A DNA stretch of 64,000 nt, taken from positions 2,480,001 to 2,544,000 of the forward strand of contig CM121341.1 of the NCBI GenBank assembly GCA_051530055.1. Reading direction: 5' to 3'. Source of the DNA: Neoechinorhynchus agilis (taxonomy: Eukaryota > Acanthocephala). Below are positions 32,601-45,287 of this stretch, in pieces. Within the stretch, counting starts at the first letter, position 1; each line of letters starts with the position of its first letter. A program made the position numbers and the translations under genes. The notes beneath the pieces are model-generated. The model saw only the letters and a list, made by a program, of their open reading frames with translations. It searched no databases and was not told where the DNA came from.

Positions 32601-34069
32601 CAACGTTATCAAACGGCCTACAAAGAATGGGAAACTCAATAAAAGCGTGTTTTTAGTAGTCCATTTCGATTTTCTGTGTCATTAACTATAATGAGCTTCA
32701 TGTCTTTGTACCTTGATGGTAACGAATTCGAAGAGTATCAAAGATAAATGGTTTTGAATATTTAATTTATCACCTTTTAGGTTTTTGCAAGCGGCAAAAT
32801 AGCTGTGTAACCCGGTAAAAGGACGCATTTTCCGCTTTCAAACTTTCAAAGTTGCCAACGATTTAGAAGATGTAAAAGATTGCTTTTCAAAAGTATAAAA
32901 ACTACATTAGAAACCTTTAATCACAAGCCACGATTTGTTATCCGATTAAGACAAAAATCCTCAAGATTCCTCTTATAAATTGTAATGATGACGGACGATT
33001 GAGGCAAATAATGAACTGAAAGCTTTTGGAGAAATCATTTGTTATAAGAGACAAACATGAGCGAATAAACAATAAGTAAATTTTAAGGAAGCCGTACAAA
33101 CTCGCCCAAGCAACCTTTTGTCTGTTCTACCAACGACATAAGATTCGATAAAAATAATATGTAGACAAAATGGTACGAAAAGGTTTCGTTAATAATCCAT
33201 ATTATTGACATAAAAAAATCCTATTCGTTTGTTAGATTCATTTCTTACAAGCCATTAATCCAATTTATAAAAGTTCCGATGGGAACGGTGAAATATCTTT
33301 ACGCTCAATTGTCTCGAGGATGTATTCAATATTCCCTTTCTAAATCGCTGATTCTCTAATAAAAATAGTTAGCTGCTTTGGCGTCTTCTCCTCTTGTTGT
33401 TGCGACCAACCATTTGGCTGGAAAATAAAGTAGTATTTCACAAGATTCTAAACATTCGGTTGGACAAACTGATCTTTAATACTGTCACAAACTAAATGGC
33501 GATGTTTGAGAGGTTGAAGAGTCCAGAATAGCGAATTCTATTCCTCGAGGGATGCCTCTGAAACAAATCAATTGCGCGTCCTAAGAGAATCTTCGTTCGT
33601 TGATGGATAATTTAACTACGAAGCGGATTGCGAACTAAACAAGCGGGACGAACTATCCGCTTTGAAGTCACCACTTTAACACGCTCCATGCACTTTAATG
33701 GTAAAAGCTCGAAATAAAGATTTTCTTTATACAACCCAAGTGTCCATTTCCGAAAACTTTATCAATTCTGCTGCTGGAAAATCGCATTATTTTAATTTAA
33801 TTAACGTAAGGTTTGAAATTTTCCAAATTAATTCGAAATTTCGATTGTAAGTCAAATTGGTTTTTTGTTTTAGTAAAAAAATTCGATCGACCGAAACTTT
33901 GAATCATTTTTTTGAATCATTCTTTACATGGCAATAACGTGACAACTAGATCCTGGTACAAGTGCAATTTTCATGCTTTAAAAACAAGCATCAAATGATT
34001 CACAGGGTGAGAACGCAAGGATGATGTCTCAATTTTCGAGGTTGAATTTTCTCACCACTTCTTTGTTCG
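29663..34069. other. 4.4-kb region without a recognised gene
   Basis: Only short frames occur on either strand. A few have hydrophobic stretches: 32203-32436 plus has a TM-like FVDFIISLLVSMNPMIF, and 31520-31917 minus has two short frames. None shows a family signature. It may hold an unrecognised fast-evolving multi-exon gene or upstream exons of the DGAT-like gene. Confidence 0.5.
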
Positions 34070-36043
34070 ATGCGAAATATTATTGATGCCGATAGTCTTA
34101 AATATTTGCATTTAACTTTTCTTATTACATTCTACACGGCATTTGCAAACAAATGGTATATTGAGTATCCGTTAAAGACTGCTCCTAATTTCTTCAATCA
34201 TTTGACTGGCGCACTGGTGATTGTCGGATTTGTTGTAGCTTTCGGTGCTGTGATAAAAACGCTTGTTTTTCTAATTGCTCAATCGAAAATACTAAAAGGA
34301 TCAACACCGTTTAAACGGAAAATATTATGTGAACTTTTGATGCTCACCTACTTGTTGGCTGGTACATACCTTTGTAGTCCTTGGAACTTTGTTGTGAAGA
34401 GAAAACACGGTTCTATTCGATTTGGCGCTTATATCTTTGTTATAGTGGTGCCTATCAAGCTTGCTTCTTATTTAACGTTTTGCTTTAAACTTAAACGAGA
34501 ACGGCATTTAACATACAAACATTTTACCCAGAAGTTGTCAAGGCATCGGGGTTTTATCTCCATCTTAACAATGTACGAAAATGTTGTTTCATAAACGAAC
34601 ATTCGTACAGATAAATTGGCTTTTCGAAAATGAATCCGATCCATAAATATGGAATAGTTTTATTAGAACCTGCAACGCATTTGTTCTACATTCAAACTAT
34701 AGTTATCGACCATGAAGTTAATCTTTAAGATAGTTGTTAAGTTTAACTGGCCAACATTGATTAGAATAAATTTGTGGTTTTTGAAATTAAGAATATAGTC
34801 GTCGCGAACTCAAGAAACAAAAATCCTAATAAACAAATGGGCAAGCGAATTATATAGTTTGACTGGCATTCGTCCAGGTTTTGGGATTTCGTTTTTCAAA
34901 GATGCAATTTTTTCATCAAAGTCAACATACCGCTGGTTCATTGGTTCAGCCTTCAAATCAATATTGATAATCGCTACACGTTTATAAGGAAATTAAGACG
35001 TCGGCCTATTTTTGAGATCTTAAAATATACATTTTTTTTAATAAAGTGTGTAACGCATTCTTTTTCTATTAAAAATAATAAGGTTGCCTTTAAGCTTTCA
35101 AAGAGAAGCCTCTGATGTCCGTGGATTTCCCAAAAGATAACGGGATCGAGGAAAATTAAAATGCTGAAAAAAGATATGTTCATTTTAATTTACGATAAGT
35201 AAATCTCTTAGAATTCGAGTCAGAAAATGCAACTTCTTTTTTTGAAAAGTTTAATCCTTAGTCATTCGTTCTGAAACCAAACATCCAAGGGGCCTTCAAC
35301 AAGTGAGACATTTCTTAAACTTAAAATGGTACTGTAAAACTACTTGACGACTTCTTCTTATGATCACAATGTACAATCCATGGCTTGCATTTATTCCACC
35401 TCGTCGACTTTACTACCGTACCCGCATTCTAATGGCCATTCGGTGTATCGCTGAAATTTTAGCTCTGTCGATCTTCAATGCAGTCCTAATCAGACACTGG
35501 ATGATGCCATTAGTAGACAATTTCAAGACGATATACTCAAAAAACGATTATTTTCGGGCGTTCACTCTTTCATGTCGAATGACATTATTCGGTTCGGTGC
35601 TTTGGATCTCTGGATTCTATATTCTCTTTCAATCATTGATGAACCTCCACAGTGAAGTGACCGGTGGACTTGACCGCAGGTTTTATTTTGATTGGTGGCA
35701 ACTTAAAAACGTTATGCAGTTTTGGAACCGTTGGAATCGTGTAGTTCATCAATATTTGAAGCAAGCGATTTACACGCCAATAATCGACGAGCTTGGATAT
35801 AAGCAAATTACCGCTGCTGTGGTTGTGTTTGGTGCCTCAGGAATATTCCATGAGTTAGGACTCGATGTCGTCTTGGGAAAGGTGTCATATTCCATAGTTG
35901 CGTTCACGTTTGGAAACCCTTTCTTAATGCTTATAACCAACAAATTGCAGGATCGATTTCCGACACTTAATGTGGTTCTATGTAGATTTTCAATTCCGAT
36001 TTTAGCAGGTACTACATTTGTACACTGCAATGCTCTTATCTAA
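34070..36043 (+). CDS. DGAT1/SOAT-type membrane-bound O-acyltransferase (MBOAT)
   Basis: Two visible coding parts. 34070-34594 carries membrane helices and VVPIKLASYL, like the MBOAT LKLxSY segment. 35360-36043 reads MYNPWLAFIPPRRLYYRTRI, then RRFYFDWWQLKNVMQFWNRWNRVVHQYL, the FYxDWWN signature. VFGASGIFHELGLDVVL follows, with the presumed catalytic histidine. These are the diagnostic blocks of acyl-CoA:diacylglycerol and sterol acyltransferases in the ER membrane, which make triacylglycerol or sterol esters. The spacing and FYxDWW context fit DGAT1 slightly better. The link between the two parts (34595-35359) is not resolved and may hold an exon; an N-terminal exon may also be missing. The third residue of the usual DWWN is followed by Q instead of N. 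Confidence 0.75.
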
Positions 36044-36899
36044 CGAAACCCGATCAAACAAAATTTGCTTCGTTCTCTTATTTTTAAGTTCATTGAAATA
36101 AATGACTCGATTGTTTTGATGTTTTAATTAAACACCGATTTTTGAATACTTTGAAATGCACAGATTAATTTCATATCTTTAAATTCTGATCTGTTGTATA
36201 CTCCATTCATCGCGCGTCAAAAACACTTTTTAGGCTATTGAACACTTAAACAACGCTAGACAAAAAAGATCACGTTGTAAAACTTACAAAGAAATCAATG
36301 AACAATGAACGGGCTTATCGATGTCCCACTAGAGAAATTCTTTGAACGAGTTACTGAAACTCTAAAGGATTCATTAATTGAGGCGATGAGCACAGTTAAG
36401 GATATCTTAACGGATACTATCCAGTTTGATTAAGAAACTCTTAGAAGTGAACAGTTAATCGAAGTCAAAAAGCGCAAAAGGGCACAAATCCATCGTCTTG
36501 AAACGTTTCACGGGAAGAGCCTCTAAATTTTGCACCGTTGATTTTTCAATGCTCACCGAATGTCTCTATATGATTTACAACAAACAATCAAAACGCCTCT
36601 CAACCACACAATCACAATTTAAAACACATTTTATTTCCCTTTTAACACGAACATAATACTCAAAATCCCAATTCATTTCATCCTCCCTCTACTTATTTTT
36701 TCATGCTGCCCAATCATCTAGGATTTCATGATACGAAATGAACAACCTCACAAATTCACCTTCAAACAACAATTACCTCCTTTCCCACTCGACAGGATAT
36801 TCCCACCCAACCGGACTAGTAATCCACTCCAAAATCGATAACCATATTCGTCCTGTTCTTTGTGCATTAACAAATATAACGTGTTATTGTTATATTTCT
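36044..36899. other. AT-rich spacer, nothing recognised
   Basis: Short frames only. A 40-codon ATG frame at 36307 (MNGLIDVPLEKFFERVTETLKD...) is helical-looking but too short to call. Confidence 0.4.
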
Positions 36900-37095
36900 T
36901 CTAGGATATCAAGAACCGAAATGAACCTCAGGAAAAAGACCTAAGAAGAGAAAATAACCACCAACTTTCGCCTACTCGATCGGAGTCATTATAAATTTCA
37001 AAATAAACAGCCACATTCATTTAACCTATCAAAACTCGAGTGTTCGCGAGGACCCACAGGTGCATGGTTCCGCTACTTTGAACAATAAAAAATGT
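36900..37095. repeat. Inverted copy of the 13565-13816 dispersed repeat
   Basis: Shares the CTAGGATATCAAGAACCGAAATG start, the CGGAGTCATTATAAATTTC block and the TTGAACAATAAAA end with 13565-13816; the middle differs. Confidence 0.6.
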
Positions 37096-37480
37096 GCTAT
37101 TATGTATTTAAAGAGCTATCGAAAGATCAATTTTGATGACCAATAATAATCATTCGGCGATAATCGTTATGGAAGGTTTGATGGCTTTCTGATTTGACGA
37201 AGATAATTTTGATTACAAGAAAATATTCAAAATTGTTCGATTCTACTTTGACTTTTTCGTTATGAGTGTACACAAATAGAGCTTTGACTTTTTATTTTAG
37301 ATGCCAAACACACAATTTCTATTTTTTTTAAGAAATACGATTTAAACTAAAATTTAATGAAGCATTTTATATCTTTCCGTGATTTTCCTAGCAATCGGTA
37401 TTGTATTAATAATACCATGGCAACGACCCTTCATTTCTTCAACTTACACGAGATATTTGTTTTAAAAGAATCGTTTAACA

Positions 37481-40400
37481 ATGCAGGATACTGCCATTTC
37501 AGAATCTATGCCAGCGGACGAACAATTAGAAACTGATCTTAAAGAATTGTTATCGCCACTTGAGTTCCCAAAAATTAATCCTAAACCTTTCCTAGATCAT
37601 CAATCACTCGTATACTGTTTACACAAGCAAGAATTCGTTTATAATGGGAAACGATTGTCACCGTGTACTTCTGATTTAACCAAAGAAGTAAAGAAATATT
37701 TAGCATCTGGGCAAAACAACTTTTCCCGCTTCCTTCATCAACTATGTCTTCTAAATTCCGATACAATGGCAAGTATTGAAGACCAATTAGCAGAGGAATT
37801 TCAAGAAATTGAAGGCGCAAGACGTCCGGAGTGGCATGCCGTAAATATAGTTCCGGACGTAGATATAACTGACATTATTCCACTAATGCGTCCACAGAAA
37901 TATCGTATACTTATTGGTAATATAATCGTCCCACCACTCAATATCGCAAACCAAGATTCACCGCTCTTACTCCGTAAAAGAATAGAATCAATAAAAAATA
38001 AAATCATAGATCCAAGAGATCAAAGTCGACGCGAACTAGCCTGGCAAGAATACAGGAAAAGACTTTTACGTCTAATAGACACCAATATGAGATTTAGTGA
38101 AAATTTAGAATCGATTTCCATTGGAGTAGTATTTTGTGCCTGTTATCCATCTACAATCCTTAACATTAATTGCGCCGTTATTCTATCATTTGATGTGGGT
38201 AAGATGATTGCTGTTGTAGAAAAACGCGAACTATCAAGTTATTTGACAATTATCGGATACGGCGCCGTTTTCCCTACATTAGCGACGGTTTTAACAAAGA
38301 AAATGAACTTCAGCCCTTCAAATATCGCTGTATCAAAAAACTTTGGATTTATGGTATATACTGAAACGGTATCCGACAAGGCGGATCGTCTTTAAACCTA
38401 CAATTTCGCTTTCCGGAAAAAAAAGCTACTTGGGAAAGCAAATTTTTAGGTAAATACTTTTCAGGGCCCTTCGCCTTATTTTAACATAATTTCCTACCAA
38501 TTTATACCACCTTGTTATCTATTGCACTACTTGGAAGATCTAAAAATAATTTTGACTTGTCATTTGGAAAAAATGCAAGGATGGCAAGTATTTACAGGGA
38601 CATCGAAGCAACCGAAACACATTAAAACATTCGATCTGGAATTCGAAAAGCATGAAAAGGTTCTGAAGCTAGATTCAAAAAAACGTCGTGGTTTATTGTT
38701 TGTTCTAACTAATGCGAGGTTGATTTTATTGGTGTCAACTAGCAAAGGATTCACTTTTCAGTGTGGAATTTATGCAGGCGGTGAAGTATTCACCTGCTTT
38801 GACTATGGAATTACGACTGAGAAAATTGTTATAGGTTACGAATCGGGACGGGTAGATCTTTTTGTAGAGCAGCGTGAGGTTTTAGATCGTTTACAAAGGG
38901 AATTTTATCAAATTGCTATGTTCGAAATGACCATCAGTATTTCTCTTTATTTTTAAATATAATTTTTAATGATTTAATAAGAATATAAAAATTTTAAGAT
39001 CAGCTTTATACCTTAGCGATAAATCCCAACATCATTTTATTAAATTAATTTCCCATTCTCAAAATAATACTGATATTAACTTATCATATAAAAAGCTCAT
39101 TTGCTGCACGAAAAATCATCAAACGAGTTCAATCTCGAATACACAAAAATACTCATGGCATCAATCATGGATGTGGGTATTGACAAAATGGAGGAATTGG
39201 TAGCTGCTTGTGATGCTAAAAGAAATCTTCACGTTCTTGATATGCGAACGTTACAGATTTTAAATCAATCGTTTGAACTCCTCAAGGAACAAATTCTAAG
39301 GGTCGAATATGCTTTTGATGATTTGTGGATAATATTAACTGTAGCTGGCGTGTATGTTTATCAAATCAAAGTGATGAAAGTGAGATTATATCAATTACTT
39401 GAATCTCCAATCATTGAGTGTGGATCGCTCATGCAGTTGTTTAAGGGGGAAATCTTCTTTTAATCATTAAAAAGATATAGTCTTCATTGAAACTTGTACA
39501 CTTTTAGACTTTTTAATTCATATTTTTGGGAAGATTTTTTTTAAAACCTGTATAATTTTTGAAATTCAATCAATCTTCATTTCTCGACAATTAACACACT
39601 CACCACCTCCCGCCGAATTCCAGCTTTTGTCCTTCCTAATGGTTTAACAATGCAAAAAGTTAACTAGTTCGCAAATATCTACAAAGTGCAAATTCTTTAA
39701 TTCAAAATCCTTATTTTTTTCAGCTTAATTAAATAATTGAATGATCGAAGTAAACAATTTAGAGAAACCACGCTGTTCCCTCCATTAATAGCCTACAAGT
39801 ACGAATCGGGATCGTTCACGCTTTTGGACATGGTAAGTCTTAGTGAAGACATCTGTATGAAAAGACTTATGAACGATCAATCATCATTGGAAGTTAAAGA
39901 TATTGAACATGACCCAATCAAAAATATCACATATTTACTCACGACTGATGGCATTGTTTGCATTTTTAAGCACACGAATCTGGAAGCTGAGTTGATCAGT
40001 GTGATTTCGGTAAGTAAGCCTGGATTCAATGTGACTTCAATTGGATATTTGATTACTGTAGATGAAGAAACATTCTTGAATCGATTGTCAGACATGCAAA
40101 CCACCATGGTGTTCGGTCACGGGAACGGCTTTTTATCCGTATTTCAAAGTAGCACATTTAATCAGGTGCCTCCAATGCAAATACACGACGGAGCTGTTTT
40201 AGGAATAAAAGCAGTTGAACGATTTGATGAATTCAAAGTACTGAAGACAGGTAATCGTGCTCATAATCACTGTAAACGACTTTACACTTACGGAGAAGAT
40301 CAAAATATCAAACTTTGGTCATTTTATGCTTGTAAAGAGAGTGATAAATTCACCTTACTCTTATTGGCTGTACATGCTGCTAATTGCATTCCAGTGTCAC

Positions 40401-41032
40401 TTTTTGGTTTTACCCGAAAGCTTATTTACTTTGGAGAAAGTCATTCAGAACCAATAATACTAGAATACATGGGAACAAAAATCTTAGACCGGATAGATAA
40501 AACGGATAGACCAAAAGTTTTCTATACTATTGAAATCGAAAATAAAATATTGTCGATTATTAAAGAAATGGCGCTTGTTGGATATTCCAAAAAATTCGTT
40601 ACAATCCATGAAGATTTTTCGCTTCGCCTGTGGGATGCCAGCGGGCACGTTAAGCGCTGTATATTCTTTGAACATTTGCCTCGAGCTGTTTCATTTCAAC
40701 GTGATTCTCATGACTTAGTGGTTTCATACCAAGGAAGGAGATTTATGATTGATGTTGAACTTTTCGGGGATGATGATCTTATTGAAGATATGTTTAAAAA
40801 TAAGATTCGGATTTGTTTTTCAGATCCTGAAAATTTTGCATCTGTACAACCTACTCGCCCGAAAATAATCGAAACTAGTGTGGATATCAATACAGTTCAA
40901 CGCTATGTTTATGAACCAAGTGTTTATCATAAATCAAAAAAATTATCCAAGTTAGAAAATCTTTCCTTCTATGAAAACAAATCGCAATATGATGATCTGC
41001 AACGAAGAAGCAAAGAACATTACAAGGCATAA
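37481..41032 (+). CDS. WD-repeat protein of 994 aa, unassigned
   Basis: Four exons, 37481-38368, 38450-38936, 39096-39435 and 39763-41032, join in frame over introns of 81, 159 and 327 nt and give 994 residues. The N-terminal 200 residues are charged and largely helical (LRKRIESIKNKIIDPRDQSRRELAWQEYRKRL). The remainder holds degenerate beta-propeller blades: QGWQVFTGTS...HIKTFDLEF; VFGHGNGFLSVFQSS; KRLYTYGEDQNIKLWSF; FVTIHEDFSLRLWDASG. The late blades have clear WD-like LW endings. The layout (long N-terminus, two divergent propellers) recalls axonemal or ciliary WD proteins, but I cannot assign a specific orthologue. No membrane segment or signal peptide. Confidence 0.75.
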
Positions 41033-41182
41033 AAAAATATGATGTGCCGAGAAATTAATTTTTGTTTGACGAAGATCGATAATAAAAAATATTTGCTTGC
41101 GTTTTCCCAAATATACTCAAAAAAAGACAATGCAAATTTCGCATTCAAGTAACCGGGAAATAATCGCTGACTAATGCAAAGT

Positions 41183-41562
41183 ATCGTTTCTCCTCCCCTC
41201 GACGCCCACCTCCACTCCATTTTCTCCAAAAACGCCCTCCGTCTTCTTCAACCCCCTCCACAATTTACTTCCCTCATCTCTAAATACTCTTCCCTAGTAA
41301 ACACCCGTAACCCAAAAATTTTTCATCCTCCCTCGCTCGTACCACCCTCGACCAAAAATCTTTCTTCCCTCAAGCCCAATCTTTCCTTAACAACCGGAGA
41401 ACAAGGAAAGACTCCTAATCTGTCATTCTCCTGTAAAACTCCTTCAAAGGCAAATCCCACCTCCCTGCCTCAACATTCGACATCCAGACACCTTCAGCAA
41501 AGATAGATGCTGGCAAGTGTATGGATCGTTCTTCTTAATTAATAAAACGTGTTTTATTTTAA
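41183..41562 (+). mobile_element. 3' end of LINE family J
   Basis: Encodes the terminal part LDAHLHSIFSKNALRLLQPPPQF...ISKYSSLVNTRNP also seen at 11736-12720 (minus) and 44690-44800 (plus), ending with AATAAAACGTGTTTTA. The last about 40 bp belong to the segment duplicated together with PDP. Confidence 0.85.
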
Positions 41563-41646
41563 GCGTCTTGGTTTACTGACCTTTTTTCAATTCGAGCGAA
41601 ATCAAAAAATAGAGTATAAAATCTAAATAGCAGTACGATTTATTTT

Positions 41647-42918
41647 TTACAAATTTACAAAATTAAAAGCCCATGGGAGCTTAACTACAATGATCGTCAT
41701 GTCATCTCTCGAGCGCCTTGGATGTGGATGTAGAATCTCTTCGATTATTGCTGTTTGGTCTATCCGATTCGGACTTCCCGTTAAAACATGTTTAAGAACA
41801 TCCGTAGCGATATTTTGGTTTGATTTAAACTGGTTTCCATCAAATTTGCACGAACTTTGAATGGCTCCCACAATGTCATCAGCGTAAAGTTTATCAGAGA
41901 CACCATCGGTGCACAAGATCAGGAACATGTCGCGTTTTGTTAACTTGATAGTCCTCGTTTCAGGAATCGCCGTCAGATATGGTGGAGTTTCGTAATTTTT
42001 AGGCAGAAAACGATTTCCTAATGCTGGTACGAATATTTCTTGCATATCCTTGAGACTTGCTTTAAGCCGTAAGTCGCCAAATGATCTAAGTGGTGCGAGA
42101 TAACCGAGTAATCGCTGTTGATAGAGAATATTGCAGCGTTCGATTTCTGGATGCTCTGAAAATACTCTTTCTCGTTCCTTTATATTCATCGAAGTATGTG
42201 GTTCTATCAATAATTGAGCCTGTAATTTGGTATCATCATCCGGTGATATTGATGCTATGATTGCCATACAATCGCCAAGACCAGCAACAACCAGGGTATC
42301 ACCGTTTAAGTATGCCGAAATTGCACAAGAACCGGATTTTAATCCGTGGTGAACATTTACAGCACTTTTGGCTTCGTCCAACAAACAACGATCGATGTGA
42401 GTGAATGCTGCTTTAAAAACCTCATCTGTAATATCATTGAAACCGGATTTATGCACAATTTCGTTCCAAACGGACAAGCAATGTTGTCTGTTTCGCCTGT
42501 CTTTTTCCGTTTTCTCCATGTTCGTCCTGATAGTTTGACATTCCAATTGTTTGCTTTGATTTAAAGTCATAACAAGACATTCATGGATACGGTTGCTTAC
42601 TGTGTCCGCACATTGTCCCCCACCATGACCGTCTAACACGCTGAAAAGGAAACGACTGCTGGAAGCATCGGAGCCAACTTGGGAAACTATAAAGCGGTCT
42701 TCGCAAGGCAAGTTGGCTGCTAAGTAATTGCTGTAGATTTTTAAATTATCGAACTGGTGCATTCTTGCATTTTCACTGAGAATACTGGTTACTGATTTTG
42801 GGGTTAAGTAACGTTTCACTAGCCATGGATGCTTCTTTAAAGGTGGAAGCAAATCTCTACGAAGTTCGAGCGAAACGAATCGAGGTACCTGTTGTGCTAA
42901 AAGATTCGCTCTGTACAT
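41647..42918 (-). CDS. Pyruvate dehydrogenase phosphatase catalytic subunit (PP2C family)
   Basis: A single exon of 423 codons from ATG. The N-terminus (MYRANLLAQQVPRFVSLELRR) is basic and amphipathic, like a mitochondrial targeting peptide. YSNYLAANLPCEDR and FSVLDGHGGGQCADTVSNRI are the PDP-specific forms of the first PP2C motifs. GSCAISAYLNGDTLVVAGLGDC, LILCTDGVSDKL and RDDMTIIVVKL complete the metal-binding set. PDP dephosphorylates and reactivates the pyruvate dehydrogenase E1 alpha subunit in the mitochondrial matrix. A LINE 3' end lies tail to tail with the gene, 85 bp after the stop. A 1026-bp segment (41520-42545) is duplicated at 10581-11606, and a 114-bp piece of the 3' end recurs at 59331-59444. 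Confidence 0.88.
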   Translation of the reverse strand: MYRANLLAQQVPRFVSLELRRDLLPPLKKHPWLVKRYLTPKSVTSILSENARMHQFDNLKIYSNYLAANLPCEDRFIVSQVGSDASSSRFLFSVLDGHGGGQCADTVSNRIHECLVMTLNQSKQLECQTIRTNMEKTEKDRRNRQHCLSVWNEIVHKSGFNDITDEVFKAAFTHIDRCLLDEAKSAVNVHHGLKSGSCAISAYLNGDTLVVAGLGDCMAIIASISPDDDTKLQAQLLIEPHTSMNIKERERVFSEHPEIERCNILYQQRLLGYLAPLRSFGDLRLKASLKDMQEIFVPALGNRFLPKNYETPPYLTAIPETRTIKLTKRDMFLILCTDGVSDKLYADDIVGAIQSSCKFDGNQFKSNQNIATDVLKHVLTGSPNRIDQTAIIEEILHPHPRRSRDDMTIIVVKLPWAFNFVNL

Positions 42919-42949
42919 GTTTACAAATAATGGAAAAATTAATTTTTAA

Positions 42950-44384
42950 GGAACAGTGACGAATGAGGCTGAACTTGATGAAAAGACCAAAGTTTGAAGG
43001 ATAAAGCTATGAAGGTTTGAATTATACCGTTCCATAAAAATAAGTCTATAGATGATACCCACAAGCACTAATGCACGTGACTGTTGATTAGACCTTAATG
43101 GCATTAAGAAATGCATTAAGGATATCTCTAATTAATGCACATTTCTGTCAAATCATTTTAAAATAGCATTAATCTTAATGCCAATTACGAATTATTCGCA
43201 TGGTCACTTTGTCTATTTTGCCTAAAACACGGGATTTCCATTGCCTGTAATTGCCATGCTCGTTTACGTTTGAGGCTTAGAGCCCACGCTCCCACGGCTT
43301 CAATTCTTGCAATTGTTTCTCAAAAATTGTATCGTTTAAGGGATCTATTGAGTGGATCAGACGTTATTCGGCTATTGCTAAAGCAAGTTTCTCTAAAGTT
43401 CCTATACGAACTCCAAATTTTCCCCACCAAATGACGAAGTAGATCAATGGCATCCTAAAGGTGTTCACAATGAAGATGCTGATTGACATGAGTTCAAACG
43501 GCACCAACATTTTTAATAACTATATTCACGCTGCGAATTTTCTATACAACTCTTAGATATTAAAGAATTCGTCATTGCAACAAATTGATTTCACTAATTA
43601 TGTCCGAAATCAACGTACATTTTTAAAAGTAGCAAAAAACGGAGTTCCCATTAATTTCTAGAAAAAATACTCACATTGAGACGCTCAGACGCCTTTTAGT
43701 CGGCACGAACGCACAACCATCCACTACAAAGTCGCTCAATTCAGCAAAGAATAAAACAGAACGACAAGAAGAACACGAAAGCAGCCATAAAAAGCGGATG
43801 GCGATTTGGAAGGTACGAAAAAACCGAAGAATTCATGGTCCATGTAAAGATTTGGTGTGCGATTAAATTTTTTTAATCTATTTGTGAAAAATAGCCATGT
43901 AGTCTTTGTGCTCGATATCTTTTCGAATTAAAATCGAACTTACTCGCTTTCGAGAGTGTCGTGTGAGAAACTTACATTCGATTTTAAAGCCGCTTCGGTC
44001 GCTTAACTCAGTTCATTAATCGCAGCTTAATCGGAAATGAACAAAAAACGCTTTTTCCCAATCGAATAGATCGATTGGAGCCGTAAACCGAAACGCTAAA
44101 AACCATTGAGTAATGATTCTACTTAACGCGGTGATTTTAACGATCCATCGCTAAAATGGTTTAAGGCCCATATTGTAATTTCGCCGGACTACGTTACATT
44201 CACCGACGGTATTACCAAATTCCTATTTGAACCTTTACGAGAGAAAAAACTCATGTTAAACAGTCACTGCGATCTGAAGCTGTCCTTTTTTCGCATTGTC
44301 GGGCATCGAGCTCTTATAAAGATTCACTTGCCCTCGAAGCAAACATTGCTCTCTCGCTCCTTGGCTTCGAAAAAAGAAACTCGG
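42950..44384. other. Spacer without recognised gene
   Basis: No supported coding frame. The stretch near 43090-43190 has several small palindromic CATTAATG/CTTAATGCC strings. The family J LINE remnant begins around 44385. Confidence 0.5.
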
Positions 44385-45060
44385 CCCCCGCGCCTCTCCC
44401 CATCCAACGCTCCTCTTTTCTCCGGATACTGGGCCAGATTTCACAAGAAAACCTTAAATGGAATGCCCGCATTTCATTTACGCTCTCTAAAACAAACCCT
44501 CGTCTTTACCTTCTCAAACTCCTCCGGCGTCTCGGCGTTTCCCCTAAACACCTTGCCCACTTTTATCTCTCTGACATCCTTCCTATCCTTACATACGCTT
44601 TCCCCACTTTCCTCGCCCTTTCCGCTAATGCTCTCCATTCCCTCGAAACCTTCCACAAGAGAGCAGCGAGAATATGCGGGACTTCACTCTCTCCCCTCGA
44701 CGCCCACCTCCACTCCATTTTCTCCAAAAACGCCCTCCGTCTTCTTCAACCCCCTCCACGATTTACTTCCCTCATCTTTAAATACTCGTCCTTAGTAAAC
44801 ACCCGTAACCCAAAAAATTTTCATCCTTCCATCGCTCGTACCACCCTCTACCAAAAATCTTTCTTCCCTCAAGCCCAATCTTTCCTTAACAACCGGAGAA
44901 CAAGGAAAGACTCCTAATCTGTCATTCTCCTGTGAAACTCCAAAGGCAAATCCCACCTCCCTGCCTCAACATTCGACATCCAGACACCTTCAGCAAAGAT
45001 AGATGCTGGCAACTGTGTGGATCCGGCATTTTTTTACATAAATAAAACGTGTTTATACAC
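44385..45060 (+). mobile_element. LINE family J, 5'-truncated copy
   Basis: Reads PSNAPLFSGYWARFHKKTLNGMPAFHLRS and the matching RT-thumb/C-terminal blocks down to the AATAAAACGTGTTTATAC end, parallel to the copy at 11572-13556. It is truncated at its 5' side, as expected of target-primed LINE insertion. The CTCTCGACGCCCACCTCCACTCC block is shared with the 41183 copy. Confidence 0.85.
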
Positions 45061-45287
45061 CTAATTCTATAAATTATCGGATTTTTATAAATTTAAAGCG
45101 CAATCTAATTTAATGCTGAACATTTATAGGAAATATTTCTATTTCCAACTTGATTTTTTTATATTTCACAAACTTAAACGAATGTTCCGATCAATTGAAC
45201 TTATCATTACATTTCTACTTAAAGACCACTAACGATTCAAATCATTATCATATAAACACTCCCAGGATAAAATTTTGATGCAAATTT

